Assembly (NCBI RefSeq): GCF_020216025.1
Contig: NZ_JAIWNC010000008.1
Coordinates: forward strand, 1 to 64,000
Direction: 5' to 3'
Origin: Jidongwangia harbinensis
Lineage (GTDB): Bacteria; Actinomycetota; Actinomycetes; Mycobacteriales; Micromonosporaceae
Length of the DNA stretch: 64,000 nt
Position 1 is the stretch's first letter. Every line of letters begins with the position of its first letter. A program made the position numbers and the translations under genes. The notes under the pieces were generated by a model. It was not told the origin of the DNA. It saw only the letters and a program-made list of their open reading frames with translations, and did no database searches. This document shows positions 52,018-61,033 of this stretch, piece by piece.

Positions 52018-52803
52018 GTGGACCGGTACGCGCGGTGGAATGCCCTGCTCGAGCTACTCACCGACAGCGGGCGGGTGAGCGTCGAGGAGGCCGCCGAGCG
52101 CCTGGAGGTCTCGCAGGCCACCATCCGCCGCGACTTCGACCAGCTGGCCCAGCAACAGATGATCACCCGGACCCGGGGCGGCGCGGTGGCCAACGGCGTG
52201 TCGTACGACCTGCCGCTGCGCTACAAGAGCGCCAAGCACTCGGCCGAGAAGCAGCGCATCGGCGAGGCCGCGGCCAAGCTGGTCACGCCGGGGACCGTGG
52301 TCGGGCTGAACGGCGGCACCACGATGACCGAGGTGGCCCGCGCGCTGGCGGTCCGCCCGGACCTCAACGCCAGCGGCGAGGGCGCCCAGCTCACCGTGGT
52401 GACCAACGCGCTGAACATCGCCAACGAGCTGCTGGTCCGGTCCCGGATGAAGATCGTGGTGGCCGGCGGCGTGGTCCGCCCGCAGTCGTTCGAACTGGTC
52501 GGCCCGCTGGGCAGCGCGCTGCTCAAGGAGGTGACCCTGGACATCGTGCTGCTCGGTGTGGACGCGCTGGACGTGGAGTTGGGCGCGGCGGCCCACCACG
52601 AGGGCGAGGCCGCGATGAACAGCCTGATGGTGGCCCGGGCCAAGCGGGTGGTGGTGATCGCGGACTCGTCCAAGTTGGGCGGGCACGCGTTCGCCCGGAT
52701 CTGCCCGATCAGCAAGGTGGAGATGTTGGTGACCGACTCGGGCGCGCCGGAGCCGGTGGTCGAGGGTTTCCGCGACGCGGGCGTACAGGTGGTCTGCGCC
52801 TGA
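52018..52803 (+). CDS. DeoR-family transcriptional regulator
   Basis: A 261-aa regulator with an N-terminal DeoR helix-turn-helix (about residues 5-57, WNALLELLTDSGRVSVEEAAERL, then SQATIRRDFDQLAQQ) and a C-terminal sugar-phosphate sensor domain. The latter has VVGLNGGTTMTEVARAL, VTNALNIANEL, IVVAGGVVRPQSFELVGP and KRVVVIADSSKLGG, the standard DeoRC landmarks. The GTG at 52018 follows GGGGTGGG; longer open frames exist but would add non-conserved residues. Divergent from the SIS-kinase-nagA operon, so it probably represses those genes and responds to an amino-sugar phosphate. Confidence 0.92.
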   Translation: MDRYARWNALLELLTDSGRVSVEEAAERLEVSQATIRRDFDQLAQQQMITRTRGGAVANGVSYDLPLRYKSAKHSAEKQRIGEAAAKLVTPGTVVGLNGGTTMTEVARALAVRPDLNASGEGAQLTVVTNALNIANELLVRSRMKIVVAGGVVRPQSFELVGPLGSALLKEVTLDIVLLGVDALDVELGAAAHHEGEAAMNSLMVARAKRVVVIADSSKLGGHAFARICPISKVEMLVTDSGAPEPVVEGFRDAGVQVVCA

Positions 52804-52826
52804 CTCATTCGGTGGCAATCACCGCC

Positions 52827-52832
52827 TAGAGT
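52827..52832 (+). promoter_or_regulatory. -10 box of leaderless ABC ATPase gene
   Basis: TAGAGT, then 7 nt, then the GTG at 52840. Confidence 0.55.
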
Positions 52833-52839
52833 CCGCTAC

Positions 52840-53835
52840 GTGACCGCTGTACTGGAGATATCGGGTCTCGCGAAGACGTATCGCAGCCGCAAGGGCGTGC
52901 GCCGCGCGCTGGACGGTTTCGACATGGTCGTCGAGGCCGGACAGGTGCACGGCTTCCTCGGGCCGAACGGCTCGGGCAAGACCACGACGCTGCGTACCCT
53001 GCTCGGCCTGATCAAGCCGAACGGTGGCCGGATGGCCGTCCTCGGCCGCGAGGTGCCGCGGCACCTGCCCGAGGTGGCCGGTCAGATCGGCGCGATCGTG
53101 GAGAGCCCGCAGTTCTTCCCGCACTTCACCGCGCGGGACACGCTGTCGCTGCTGGCCGACGCCGGTGGCGTGGACCGGCACCGGGTGGTCGAGGTGCTGG
53201 AACTGGTCGGCCTGCGGGACCGGGCCGGCGACCGGGTCAAGACCTACTCGCTCGGCATGAAGCAGCGCCTGGCGGTGGCGTCGGCCCTGCTCAAGAACCC
53301 CAGGCTGCTGATTCTGGACGAGCCCGCGAACGGCCTCGACCCGGGCGGCATCCGGGAGATGCGCACGCTGATGCGCAACCTCGCCGAGTCCGGCATGACC
53401 GTGGTGCTGTCCAGTCACATCCTCGGCGAGATCCAGCTGATCTGCGACTCGGTCACGATCATCTCGGCGGGCCGGCGGGTGGCCGCAGGCTCGGTCGCGG
53501 ACGTGCTCGCCCAGCACAAGTCGTCGTCCGTGCGGGTCCGGGTGGAGGCCGGCGTGGATCTGCTCGCGGTCGCCCAGGCGCTGCGTACGGCCGGCGCCCC
53601 CACGGTGGAGCTGGAGCAGGACTATCTGATGGTCAGCGGGGTGGACCGGCCGGCCTGGATCACCTGGGCGCTGGCCCAGCACAACGTCTGGGTCAGCGAG
53701 CTGGCGCCGGTCGAGGTCGACCTGGAAAGCGTGTTCCTCCAGCTCACCGGCACCGCGCCGGTGGCCGGGGAGAACCGCCAGGTGGATCAGACCGCGGCGG
53801 CGCCGGCGGCGCTGCAGGGAGGGTGGGGACAGTGA
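52840..53835 (+). CDS. ABC exporter ATPase (DrrA/CcmA-like)
   Basis: A 331-aa ATP-binding subunit of a two-component exporter. It has Walker A GPNGSGKTTTLRTLLG, Q-loop region IVESPQFFPHFTA, a signature degenerate at its first residues (YSLGMKQRLAVASALL), Walker B LLILDEPANGLDP, and an H-loop with LSSHILGEI. The C-terminal part after about residue 230 is a family-typical extension. It is coupled to the permease gene (GTGA overlap) and probably forms a homodimer with it. The substrate is unknown; relatives export drugs, lipids or peptides. Confidence 0.92.
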   Translation: MTAVLEISGLAKTYRSRKGVRRALDGFDMVVEAGQVHGFLGPNGSGKTTTLRTLLGLIKPNGGRMAVLGREVPRHLPEVAGQIGAIVESPQFFPHFTARDTLSLLADAGGVDRHRVVEVLELVGLRDRAGDRVKTYSLGMKQRLAVASALLKNPRLLILDEPANGLDPGGIREMRTLMRNLAESGMTVVLSSHILGEIQLICDSVTIISAGRRVAAGSVADVLAQHKSSSVRVRVEAGVDLLAVAQALRTAGAPTVELEQDYLMVSGVDRPAWITWALAQHNVWVSELAPVEVDLESVFLQLTGTAPVAGENRQVDQTAAAPAALQGGWGQ

Positions 53836-54839
53836 GCCTGTACAAGGCCGAGACCCGGCGCCTGGTCAAGCGGCGTTTCACCCGCTGGCTGGTCATCGGC
53901 AGCCTGTTCGCGCTCGCCGCGGTGGCGGTCGGCACGGCGGTGACCAACTCCAAGGTCGGCCCGGAGCAGATCGCCGCCGCCCAGGCCGAGGCGGAACGCT
54001 ACTACCAGGAGAGCGTGCGCTACGCCGAGCAGGACCGGCTGCGGTGCGAGGCGGCGAAGGGCACCCCGGAGGCCGGCCAGTACCCGGCGGACTGCGGGCA
54101 GATGTACACCCCGTCCCGGGAGGACTACGGCTACCAGGGGTACATGACGCCGACGTTCGACTTCCGGGAGGAGTTCGGGAACATGGTGGTCACCCTGGCC
54201 GCCATCCTGGCGCTGGCGGCGTTCGTCATCGGCGCGTCCTACGTGGGCGCCGAGTGGAGCACCGGCGGCATGATGAACCTGCTGCTCTGGCGGCCGAAGC
54301 GGCTCCAGGTGCTGACCACCAAGCTGCTCGCGCTGCTGGTCAGCCTGGCCGTGCTGACCGTGTTGACGGCGGTCGCCTGGACCGGTGCGTTCGCGTTGAT
54401 CGCCAACCTGCGGGGCAGCCTGGACAGCATGACGTCCGGAGCCTGGCAGTCGTTCGCGCTGATGGAGCTGCGGGCGCTCGGGCTGGTGCTGGCCGCCGGG
54501 GCGATCGGCTTCGGGATCGCGTCCCTGGGCCGGCACACCGCGCTCGCCCTCGGCGCCGTCGTCGGCCTGCTGGTGGTGTTCCAGTTCGGTCTGGTCACGG
54601 TGCTGTCGATGGCCGAGGTGAAGTTCGCCGAGGCGTGGCTGCTGCCGATCTGGGTGATGGCCTGGATGTCCAAAACGGTCACCATCGAGGACTTCAACTC
54701 CTGCAACTACTCGGCCGACGGCTGCCGGCCGGACCAGTTGACGCTGACCTGGCCGATGGCGGGCGGGGCGATGGTGGTCGCGGTGGTCCTCGTGGTGGGG
54801 ACAGCTCTGTGGACTATGCGTAGTCGCGACATCACCTGA
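53832..54839 (+). CDS. ABC-2 type exporter permease
   Basis: A 335-aa membrane subunit with one N-terminal helix (about 20-38, WLVIGSLFALAAVAVGTAV). An extracytoplasmic loop of about 80 residues follows with two Cys (RLRCEAAKG and PADCGQMY), then five further helices (VTLAAILALAAFVIGASYVG, LLALLVSLAVLTVLTAVAW, LGLVLAAGAIGFGIA, LALGAVVGLLVVFQFGL and a C-terminal one). The MNLLLWRPKRLQVLTTKL segment is the usual ABC-2 cytoplasmic coupling region. The GTG start overlaps the ATPase stop. A large Cys-containing outer loop is characteristic of one actinobacterial subgroup. Confidence 0.87.
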   Translation: MSLYKAETRRLVKRRFTRWLVIGSLFALAAVAVGTAVTNSKVGPEQIAAAQAEAERYYQESVRYAEQDRLRCEAAKGTPEAGQYPADCGQMYTPSREDYGYQGYMTPTFDFREEFGNMVVTLAAILALAAFVIGASYVGAEWSTGGMMNLLLWRPKRLQVLTTKLLALLVSLAVLTVLTAVAWTGAFALIANLRGSLDSMTSGAWQSFALMELRALGLVLAAGAIGFGIASLGRHTALALGAVVGLLVVFQFGLVTVLSMAEVKFAEAWLLPIWVMAWMSKTVTIEDFNSCNYSADGCRPDQLTLTWPMAGGAMVVAVVLVVGTALWTMRSRDIT

Positions 54840-54891
54840 TGTAGCGTCGGGGATCCGGGTACCGCGGGCGGCGGGGATCGGCGGCGGCCAT

Positions 54892-54897
54892 TATGCT
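54892..54897 (+). promoter_or_regulatory. -10 box of the DUF3263 gene
   Basis: TATGCT lies 54 nt before the ATG at 54952, giving a leader of about 48 nt with GAGGAG close to the start codon. Confidence 0.45.
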
Positions 54898-54951
54898 GAC
54901 CATCCCTTCGTACGTACGTGCGTGCTCTCGACCCCGCCAACGAGGAGCGCC

Positions 54952-55203
54952 ATGCAGCCCGCCGAGGACGCCACCGCCCTCACCGAACGCGAACAGCAGA
55001 TCATCGCGTTCGAGAGCAAGTGGTGGAAGCATGCCGGCAGCAAGGAGCAGGCCATCCGGGACACCTTCGGGCTGTCCTCGACCCGGTACTACCAGATCCT
55101 CAACGGCCTGCTGGACAACCCGGCCGCGCTTGCGCACGACCCGGTGGTGATCGGCCGCCTGCGGCGCCTGCGTTCCACCCGGGCCCGCACCCGCCGGCGT
55201 TAG
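54952..55203 (+). CDS. DUF3263 small protein
   Basis: An 83-aa protein of the actinobacterial DUF3263 family. LTEREQQIIAFESKWWKHAGSKE, then IRDTFGLSSTRYYQILNGLLDNP form a helix-turn-helix-like pair, and the C-terminus is Arg-rich (RLRRLRSTRARTRRR). This suggests nucleic-acid binding, but no function is established. The ATG at 54952 has GAGGAG upstream; an in-frame ATG at 54922 lacks a ribosome site. Its stop codon is directly abutted by the convergent Cdc48-like gene stop, with no base between. Confidence 0.88.
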   Translation: MQPAEDATALTEREQQIIAFESKWWKHAGSKEQAIRDTFGLSSTRYYQILNGLLDNPAALAHDPVVIGRLRRLRSTRARTRRR

Positions 55204-57420
55204 TCAGGCCCGGTGCGTCTCGGCGTACGACGCCAGCCAGGCCACCTGCTCCGGGTCCAGTGACGGGCGCACCCGTTCCCGGGCGGTCGCCACGTTCTCC
55301 GCGGTGACCATGGTGGCGTCCAGCGAATGCCGCATCGCCGCCAGTGCCGCCTCCCGGATCAGCGCGGCGCAGTCGGCCGCCGAGAAACGGTCCAGCTCCG
55401 CGCCGAGCGCGTCCAGGTCGACCGACGGGTCCAGCGGCACCGCCTTGGCCGACGAGCGCAGGATGGCGGCCCGCGCCTGGGCGTCCGGCGGCGGCACGTA
55501 CACCAGGCGTTCCAGCCGGCCGGGCCGCAGCAGCGCCGGGTCGATCAGGTCGGGCCGGTTCGTCGCCCCGATCACCACCACGTTGCGCAGGTCCTCCACG
55601 CCGTCCAGCTCGGTGAGCAGCGCGGCCACCACCCGGTCCGTGGTGCCGCCGTCGGTGGCCTGGCCGCGGGTCGGCGCCAGCGCGTCCACCTCGTCCAGGA
55701 AGACCAGCGTCGGGGCCGCCTCCCGGGCCCGGCGGAACAGCTCCCGCACCGCGCGTTCGCTGTCGCCCACCCACTTGCTCAGCAGCTCCGCGCCCTTCAC
55801 CGACAGCACGTTCGCCCGGCCGGTCCCGGCCATCGCCTTGACCAGGAAGGTCTTGCCGCAACCGGGCGGGCCGTAGAGCAGCACGCCGCGCGGCGGGGAG
55901 ACGCCGAGCCGGGCGAACGTGTCCGGATAGGTCAGCGGCCACAGCACCGACTCGGTCAGGGTCTGCTTCGTCTCGGCCATGTCGCCGACGTCGTCCAGCG
56001 TCACCGCGGCCACCTCGAGCGTCGACTCGGACATCGACGTCGGGCGGACCACGTCCAGCGCGGCCTCGAAATCGGCCATGGTCACGGTCGGCGACTCGGC
56101 GGTCTTCTGCCGCAGGGCGGCGCGCACCCCGGCCTCCCGGGCCAGCGCGCCCAGGTCGGCCGCCACGAACCCGGGGGTACGGCCGGCCACGTCGTCCAGC
56201 CGGACGTCCTCGGCCAGCGGCATCCCCCGGGTCAGCACGCCGAGCTGCTCGCGCCGCATGGCCGCGTCCGGCAGCGGCACGGCCAGCTGGACCGCCAGCA
56301 GGTCCGGTGAGCGCAGGTCCGGGTCCACCGACTCGGGCCGGCTGGTGGTGCAGACCACGGCCGCGCCGGACTTGACCACCTCCGCGAGCACCTGGCGGAA
56401 CACCGTGGACAGCGGACCGGGCTGGTCGCGCGGGGCGAGCGCCTCCACGTCCGAGACGAGCAGCACGGTGGACGGTCCGGCCTGGGCGTCCCGGGCCAGG
56501 CCGCGCAGGCGGGCGGCGGCCGCGTCGTTGGTCAGCGCGGCCAGCTCCGGCGCCCACACCGGCAGCACGGTCGCGCCCAGGCTCGCGGCCACCGCGCGGA
56601 CCAGCGCGGACTTGCCGGAGCCGGCCGGGCCGGTGACCAGCACGCCGAGCGACACCGTGGTGCCCAGCCGGCCGAGCACCTCACGGTGGTGGAAGCCGAG
56701 GTCCAGCAGTTCGGTCAGTTCGTGCGCCTGGGCGCGCAGACCGGGCAGGTCGTCGACGCTGAGCGGGGGCACCTCCGGGTCGGTGGAGGCCGGCGTGGTC
56801 GGTGCCGGGACGGTGCGGCCGGCGGTGCCGCGTACCTCGGAGAAGTGCCCGTCCTGCCAGCCCACCACCGTGTCCATGGTGACCAGCGCGCCGTCGGCCC
56901 CGGTGTCCTCCACCCCGACCACCCGCAGCAGCGCGCTGGTCCAGGCGTATCCCACCCGGTTGGCCAGGCTGCGCCGGGCCGCCTCGACCAGCGACCGGTG
57001 GGCCGCGTCCGGCAGCACGTCCTGGGGCAGCAGCGACACGTCGTCGCCGGTGCTCACCACCTTGCCGAGCAGCGCCAGGCGCAGCATCTCCGGCGACACC
57101 ACCGCGACGATCTCGGCCGGTCCGGACAGCGTCACCCGGCGCGCCTCCACCACCGGGATCGGGGTGACGGTCACCTGCGCGCCGTCCCGGACGCCGAGAT
57201 TGCCCAGCGTCAGGTCGTCCGCGTAGAGCAGCGCCCGGCTCGCGGTCGGCTCCGCCCGGGCCGCGATGCCCGCGGTGGTGCGGCTGCCGGCCAGCCGCAC
57301 CGGGTCGCCCGGGTTGATCGCGAGCGCCGCCATCACCTCGGGGTGCAACCGGACGATGCCGCGGCGGGCATCGAGGGCGGCCGGCCGCAGGGTCACGGTC
57401 AGCGTGAGATCGTCTGGCAC
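55204..57420 (-). CDS. Cdc48/VCP-like double AAA ATPase
   Basis: A 738-aa protein with the p97/Cdc48 layout. A double-psi barrel-like N-domain (about 1-190, LTVTLRPAALDARRGIVRLHP, then LAINPGDPVRL) precedes AAA domain D1 (about 220-450; Walker A GPAGSGKSAL, Walker B STVLLVSDVEAL) and AAA domain D2 (about 475-710; Walker A GPPGCGKTFLVKAM, Walker B PTLVFLDEVDALAP, arginine-finger region DPALLRPGRLERL). D2 is canonical. In D1 the Walker B acidic pair is altered (D-V-E) and the usual R-x-x-R fingers are not evident, so D1 may be structural. GTG start with GGAGG 8 nt upstream. The substrate is unknown. Confidence 0.9.
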   Translation of the reverse strand: MPDDLTLTVTLRPAALDARRGIVRLHPEVMAALAINPGDPVRLAGSRTTAGIAARAEPTASRALLYADDLTLGNLGVRDGAQVTVTPIPVVEARRVTLSGPAEIVAVVSPEMLRLALLGKVVSTGDDVSLLPQDVLPDAAHRSLVEAARRSLANRVGYAWTSALLRVVGVEDTGADGALVTMDTVVGWQDGHFSEVRGTAGRTVPAPTTPASTDPEVPPLSVDDLPGLRAQAHELTELLDLGFHHREVLGRLGTTVSLGVLVTGPAGSGKSALVRAVAASLGATVLPVWAPELAALTNDAAAARLRGLARDAQAGPSTVLLVSDVEALAPRDQPGPLSTVFRQVLAEVVKSGAAVVCTTSRPESVDPDLRSPDLLAVQLAVPLPDAAMRREQLGVLTRGMPLAEDVRLDDVAGRTPGFVAADLGALAREAGVRAALRQKTAESPTVTMADFEAALDVVRPTSMSESTLEVAAVTLDDVGDMAETKQTLTESVLWPLTYPDTFARLGVSPPRGVLLYGPPGCGKTFLVKAMAGTGRANVLSVKGAELLSKWVGDSERAVRELFRRAREAAPTLVFLDEVDALAPTRGQATDGGTTDRVVAALLTELDGVEDLRNVVVIGATNRPDLIDPALLRPGRLERLVYVPPPDAQARAAILRSSAKAVPLDPSVDLDALGAELDRFSAADCAALIREAALAAMRHSLDATMVTAENVATARERVRPSLDPEQVAWLASYAETHRA

Positions 57421-57514
57421 CGCGGGGGCCTCCGTAAGGGACGATGGGGCGCTAGGTTGTCCACGCTATCGCCGATGGGGTCGCCGGTCCCGTCGCCTTG
57501 GGGGAGGCACGCGC

Positions 57515-58213
57515 ATGAGACACCGCCTGGCCGCTTCGATTCTCGCCGTCCTGACCGTCGTGAGCGTCGCGGCCTGCGGCGATGACGAGGAACCTCCGGC
57601 CGTGGCACCGCCGCCGGTGACCACGGCTCCGGCTCCGGCGCCGTCCGGTCCCGCGCCGTCGGTGTCCGCGGACGGCGGCACGGCCCCGGCGCCACCGGCG
57701 TCGAGCGACCGGCCGGAGATCGCCACCAACCCGGACGGCACGGTCAACTCCGGCGGGCCCCGGCCGGCCACGTCCGAATCGTCGATCAACGCGGGCGGGC
57801 TCGGGCCGTACCAGATCGGGGTGTCGCAGGAGGATCTGGCCGAGGACCGGCTGATCGGCAAGGTGACCGCGTCGACGTCGAAGAACTGCCCGGGGTACGC
57901 CGGCGCGAAGGGACTCAAGCGGTACGGCACCCCCACGCTGACCTTCTACCGCGGCCGGCTGCTGCGGCTCACCGTCACCGGCGACGGCGTGGCGACCGAC
58001 CAGGGCGTCAAGATCGGCGCGTCGATGGGCGAAGTCCGGCGCAAGCACCCGGGCGGCAAGGCGCTGGCCGACTGGACCGGCAAGAACGCCTGGTTCGCCA
58101 CGGTCGGCGACTACGGGCTGCTGCTGGAGATGCAGAACGACCGGGTGGACGCGATCCAGGCCGGCATGGCCGAGCCGATGCAGTTCAAGCACACCGACAA
58201 CCAGGGCTGCTAG
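57515..58213 (+). CDS. Putative lipoprotein, function unknown
   Basis: A 232-aa protein with a lipoprotein signal peptide (LAASILAVLTVVSVAACGDD, lipid Cys about residue 21). A Pro/Ala/Ser linker (about 28-90) leads to a compact C-terminal domain of about 130 residues with INAGGLGPYQIGVSQEDL, then TASTSKNCPGYAGAKGL, LRLTVTGDGVATDQGVKIGAS and MGEVRRKHPGG. The pattern of a short strand-rich fold with one Cys pair (NCPG and the final Cys) resembles other secreted actinobacterial proteins without known role. The ATG at 57515 has GGGGAGG 7 nt upstream. Divergent from the Cdc48-like gene. Confidence 0.78.
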   Translation: MRHRLAASILAVLTVVSVAACGDDEEPPAVAPPPVTTAPAPAPSGPAPSVSADGGTAPAPPASSDRPEIATNPDGTVNSGGPRPATSESSINAGGLGPYQIGVSQEDLAEDRLIGKVTASTSKNCPGYAGAKGLKRYGTPTLTFYRGRLLRLTVTGDGVATDQGVKIGASMGEVRRKHPGGKALADWTGKNAWFATVGDYGLLLEMQNDRVDAIQAGMAEPMQFKHTDNQGC

Positions 58214-58248
58214 CACCCGTTCACAGCTCCCGCTCAGCCGGCGCCGGT

Positions 58249-58254
58249 TAGCGT
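58249..58254 (+). promoter_or_regulatory. -10 box of the hydrolase-ABC fusion gene
   Basis: TAGCGT, then 7 nt, then the ATG at 58262. This argues against the in-frame GTG at 58253, which would overlap the box. Confidence 0.55.
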
Positions 58255-58261
58255 GGGGTGC

Positions 58262-61033
58262 ATGCCTCTGCCCGCGCGGCTCCGCCGTGCCCTGCCCCGG
58301 CTCAGCCGCCGTCGCGTGCTCGCCAGCTCGGCGGTCCTGGCGCTCGTCGCCGGGCTGGTCGGATGGGCGGCGTGGCCCGAGCGCGCCGCCTGGACCACCA
58401 CCGACCAACGACTCACCGTGCTCTCCGGGCCGGGCGGCGACCAGCCGATCGACCTGGACACCCGGTTCTACCTGCCCCGGGACATCTCCGGCCGGGTGCC
58501 GGCGGTGCTGCTCGCACACGGTTTCGGGGGCAGCAAGGACTCGGTCGCCGACGACGCCGAGTCGCTGGCCGAGCGCGGGTACGCGGTGCTCACCTGGTCG
58601 GCCCGCGGGTTCGGCCGCAGCGGCGGGCAGATCCACCTGGACCACCCGGACTACGAGGTACGGGACGCGCAGCGGCTGCTGGACTGGCTGGCCGCCCGCC
58701 CCGAGGTGCAGACGGACGCGGCCGGTGACCCCCGGGTGGGCGTGCTGGGCGGGTCGTACGGCGGCGCGCTCGCGCTGCTGCTCGCGGCCCAGGACACCCG
58801 GGTCGACGCGATCGTCCCGATGATCACCTGGAACGACCTGGGCCGCGCGTTCCTGCCGCAGTCGGCCGACGTGGCGACGTCGGGCGTGTTCAAGAAGGGC
58901 TGGGCCGGCCTGTTCTTCGGCAGCGGCGCGGGCCCGGCGGAGCGGGCGCTGGCCCCCGGCGCCGAGCCGGTGCCCCCGGCCGGCGGCGACCCGGCGTGCG
59001 GCCGGTTCGCCGCGGACGTCTGCGCCGCGTACCTCTCGATGGCGACCACCGGCATTCCCGACGCCCGGACCCTCCAGGTGCTGCGCCGGTCCAGCCCGGC
59101 GCCGGTGCTGAACCGCATCAAGGCACCCACGCTGCTGGTACAGGGCGCGGTGGACACGCTGTTCCCGCTGTCCGAGGCGGACGCCAACGCCCGCGGCATC
59201 GCGGCGGCCGGCACGCCGGTCCGGGTCGCCTGGTTCACCGGTGGACACGACGGTGGCCTCGGCCCGCAGTCCGATCAGGACCGCAGCCGGTTCCTCACCG
59301 CCCAGTGGCTGGACCACTACGTGAAGGGTTCCGGCCCGGCCCCGGCGACCAGCTTCACCTATTCCCGGGTGGCCGGGTTCAGCGCGCTGGACCGGGGCCT
59401 GGTGACCAACGGGTACTCCGACCCGACGTACCCGGGCCTGGGCGGGACCGGTCGCACCGACATCACCGTCGCGGGCCCGGCCCAGCCGATCGCCAACCCG
59501 CCGAACGGCAACCCGGGTGCGCTGTCCTCGCTGCCCGGCGTCGGGGAACGGCTCACCACGCTGCTCGGCGGCGTGGCCGGCGACATCCCGGGCCAGTTCG
59601 CGACGTTCGAGTCGGCGCCGGTGGACCGGACGGTCGAGGTGGTGGGTGCGCCCACGGTCCGGCTCCGGGCCGCCTCGCCGACCGGCACGGCGACCCTGTT
59701 CGTCAAGCTCTACGACGTGGACCCGGCGGGCACCGAGACGCTGAGCGCGGGCCTGGTGGCGCCGGTCCGGCTGACCGGACTGCCCGCGACCATCGAGGCC
59801 GCCCGGCCGGTCACCGTCACGCTGCCGGCGATCGTCCGCCGGATCGGGGCCGGCAACACGGTACGCATCGTGGTGTCCGCCTCCGACCAGGCGTTCCTCA
59901 CCCCGGCCCAGCCGACCACGTACACGGTCGCGGTGGAGCCGGCGGTGACGCTGCCGACCGTGGTCGGCACGCCGATCGCCAACCCGCAGGTGATCTGGCG
60001 GTACGTGCTGGCCGGGCTGCTGCTGACGCTCGCCGTCGGGATGGTGACGGTGCTGCTGGTCCGCCGCCGCCGGGCCCGGCGGCTGGACCATCCGGTGGCC
60101 GACGAGGACGCCGGCACCCCGCTGGTGGTCCGCAATCTGCGCAAGGCCTACGACGACGGGTTCGTGGCGGTCGAGGAGATCAGCTTCTCGGTGGAACGCG
60201 GCCAGGTGGTCGGTCTGCTCGGCCCGAACGGCGCCGGCAAGACCACCACGCTGCGGGTGCTGATGGGGCTGACCATGCCGACCGCGGGCGAGGCGCTGGT
60301 TTTCGGGCACCGGCTGGTGCCGGGCGCGCCGATCCTGTCCCGGGTGGGCGCGCTGGTCGAAGGGCCGGGCTTCCTGCCCCATCTGAGCGGGTACGAGAAC
60401 CTCCGCGCCTACTGGCGGGCGACCGGACGGCCGTGGGCGGACGCCCGGTTCGACGAGGCGCTGGAGATCGCCGGGCTCGGCCAGTCGGTGCACCGCAGGA
60501 CCAGGAACTACAGCCACGGCATGCGGCAGCGGCTGGCCATCGCCCAGGCCATGCTCGGCATGCCGGAACTGCTGGTGCTGGACGAGCCGACGGACGGGCT
60601 GGACCCGCCGCAGATCGCCGAGATGCGCCGGGTGCTGCGGCAGTACGCCACCGACGGCCGGGCGGTGCTGGTCTCCAGCCACCTGCTCGCCGAGGTGGAG
60701 CAGACCTGCACCCACGCGGTGGTGGTCAACAAGGGCCGGATCGTGGCGGCCGGTCCGGTCGAGGACATCGTCGGCGAGTCGCCGTCGGTGCAGCTGGACG
60801 TGTCCGACGTGCCGGCCGCCACGAAGGTGCTGTCCGGCCTCGGGGTGCGTTCGGTGACGCCGGACGGTGGCACCGGCCTGATCGTCGACATGAACGGGAC
60901 GCCCCGCACCGAGTTGGTGGCGTCGCTGGTCCGGGCCGGTGTCGGCGTGGACCGGGTGGTGCCCCGCCGCCGGCTCGAGGACGCGTTCCTGGCGCTGGTC
61001 GGGGACAACTCGCGAGGGAGTGGAGACCGATGA
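58262..61033 (+). CDS. Alpha/beta hydrolase (X-Pro peptidase/CocE-like) fused to ABC ATPase
   Basis: A 923-aa fusion. A first membrane helix (about 18-38) leads to an exported alpha/beta hydrolase (about 50-370): oxyanion HGFGGSKDSV, nucleophile GGSYGGALAL (Ser about 165), acid LLVQGAVDTLFPL and His in FTGGHDGGLGP. A beta jelly-roll (about 400-565, VVGAPTVRLRAASPTGTATL) follows, as in CocE/X-prolyl dipeptidyl peptidases. A second helix (about 580-600) leads to a cytoplasmic ABC ATPase (about 620-923): GPNGAGKTTTLR, YSHGMRQRLAIAQAML, LLVLDEPTDGLDPP. The permease gene is coupled (ATGA). One chain thus carries enzyme outside and motor inside. The start is set by TAGCGT. Confidence 0.9.
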   Translation: MPLPARLRRALPRLSRRRVLASSAVLALVAGLVGWAAWPERAAWTTTDQRLTVLSGPGGDQPIDLDTRFYLPRDISGRVPAVLLAHGFGGSKDSVADDAESLAERGYAVLTWSARGFGRSGGQIHLDHPDYEVRDAQRLLDWLAARPEVQTDAAGDPRVGVLGGSYGGALALLLAAQDTRVDAIVPMITWNDLGRAFLPQSADVATSGVFKKGWAGLFFGSGAGPAERALAPGAEPVPPAGGDPACGRFAADVCAAYLSMATTGIPDARTLQVLRRSSPAPVLNRIKAPTLLVQGAVDTLFPLSEADANARGIAAAGTPVRVAWFTGGHDGGLGPQSDQDRSRFLTAQWLDHYVKGSGPAPATSFTYSRVAGFSALDRGLVTNGYSDPTYPGLGGTGRTDITVAGPAQPIANPPNGNPGALSSLPGVGERLTTLLGGVAGDIPGQFATFESAPVDRTVEVVGAPTVRLRAASPTGTATLFVKLYDVDPAGTETLSAGLVAPVRLTGLPATIEAARPVTVTLPAIVRRIGAGNTVRIVVSASDQAFLTPAQPTTYTVAVEPAVTLPTVVGTPIANPQVIWRYVLAGLLLTLAVGMVTVLLVRRRRARRLDHPVADEDAGTPLVVRNLRKAYDDGFVAVEEISFSVERGQVVGLLGPNGAGKTTTLRVLMGLTMPTAGEALVFGHRLVPGAPILSRVGALVEGPGFLPHLSGYENLRAYWRATGRPWADARFDEALEIAGLGQSVHRRTRNYSHGMRQRLAIAQAMLGMPELLVLDEPTDGLDPPQIAEMRRVLRQYATDGRAVLVSSHLLAEVEQTCTHAVVVNKGRIVAAGPVEDIVGESPSVQLDVSDVPAATKVLSGLGVRSVTPDGGTGLIVDMNGTPRTELVASLVRAGVGVDRVVPRRRLEDAFLALVGDNSRGSGDR

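Noticed and set aside
57452..60715. 1087-codon minus-strand open frame
   Set aside because: Antisense shadow of the lipoprotein and the hydrolase-ABC fusion, with no recognisable sequence.
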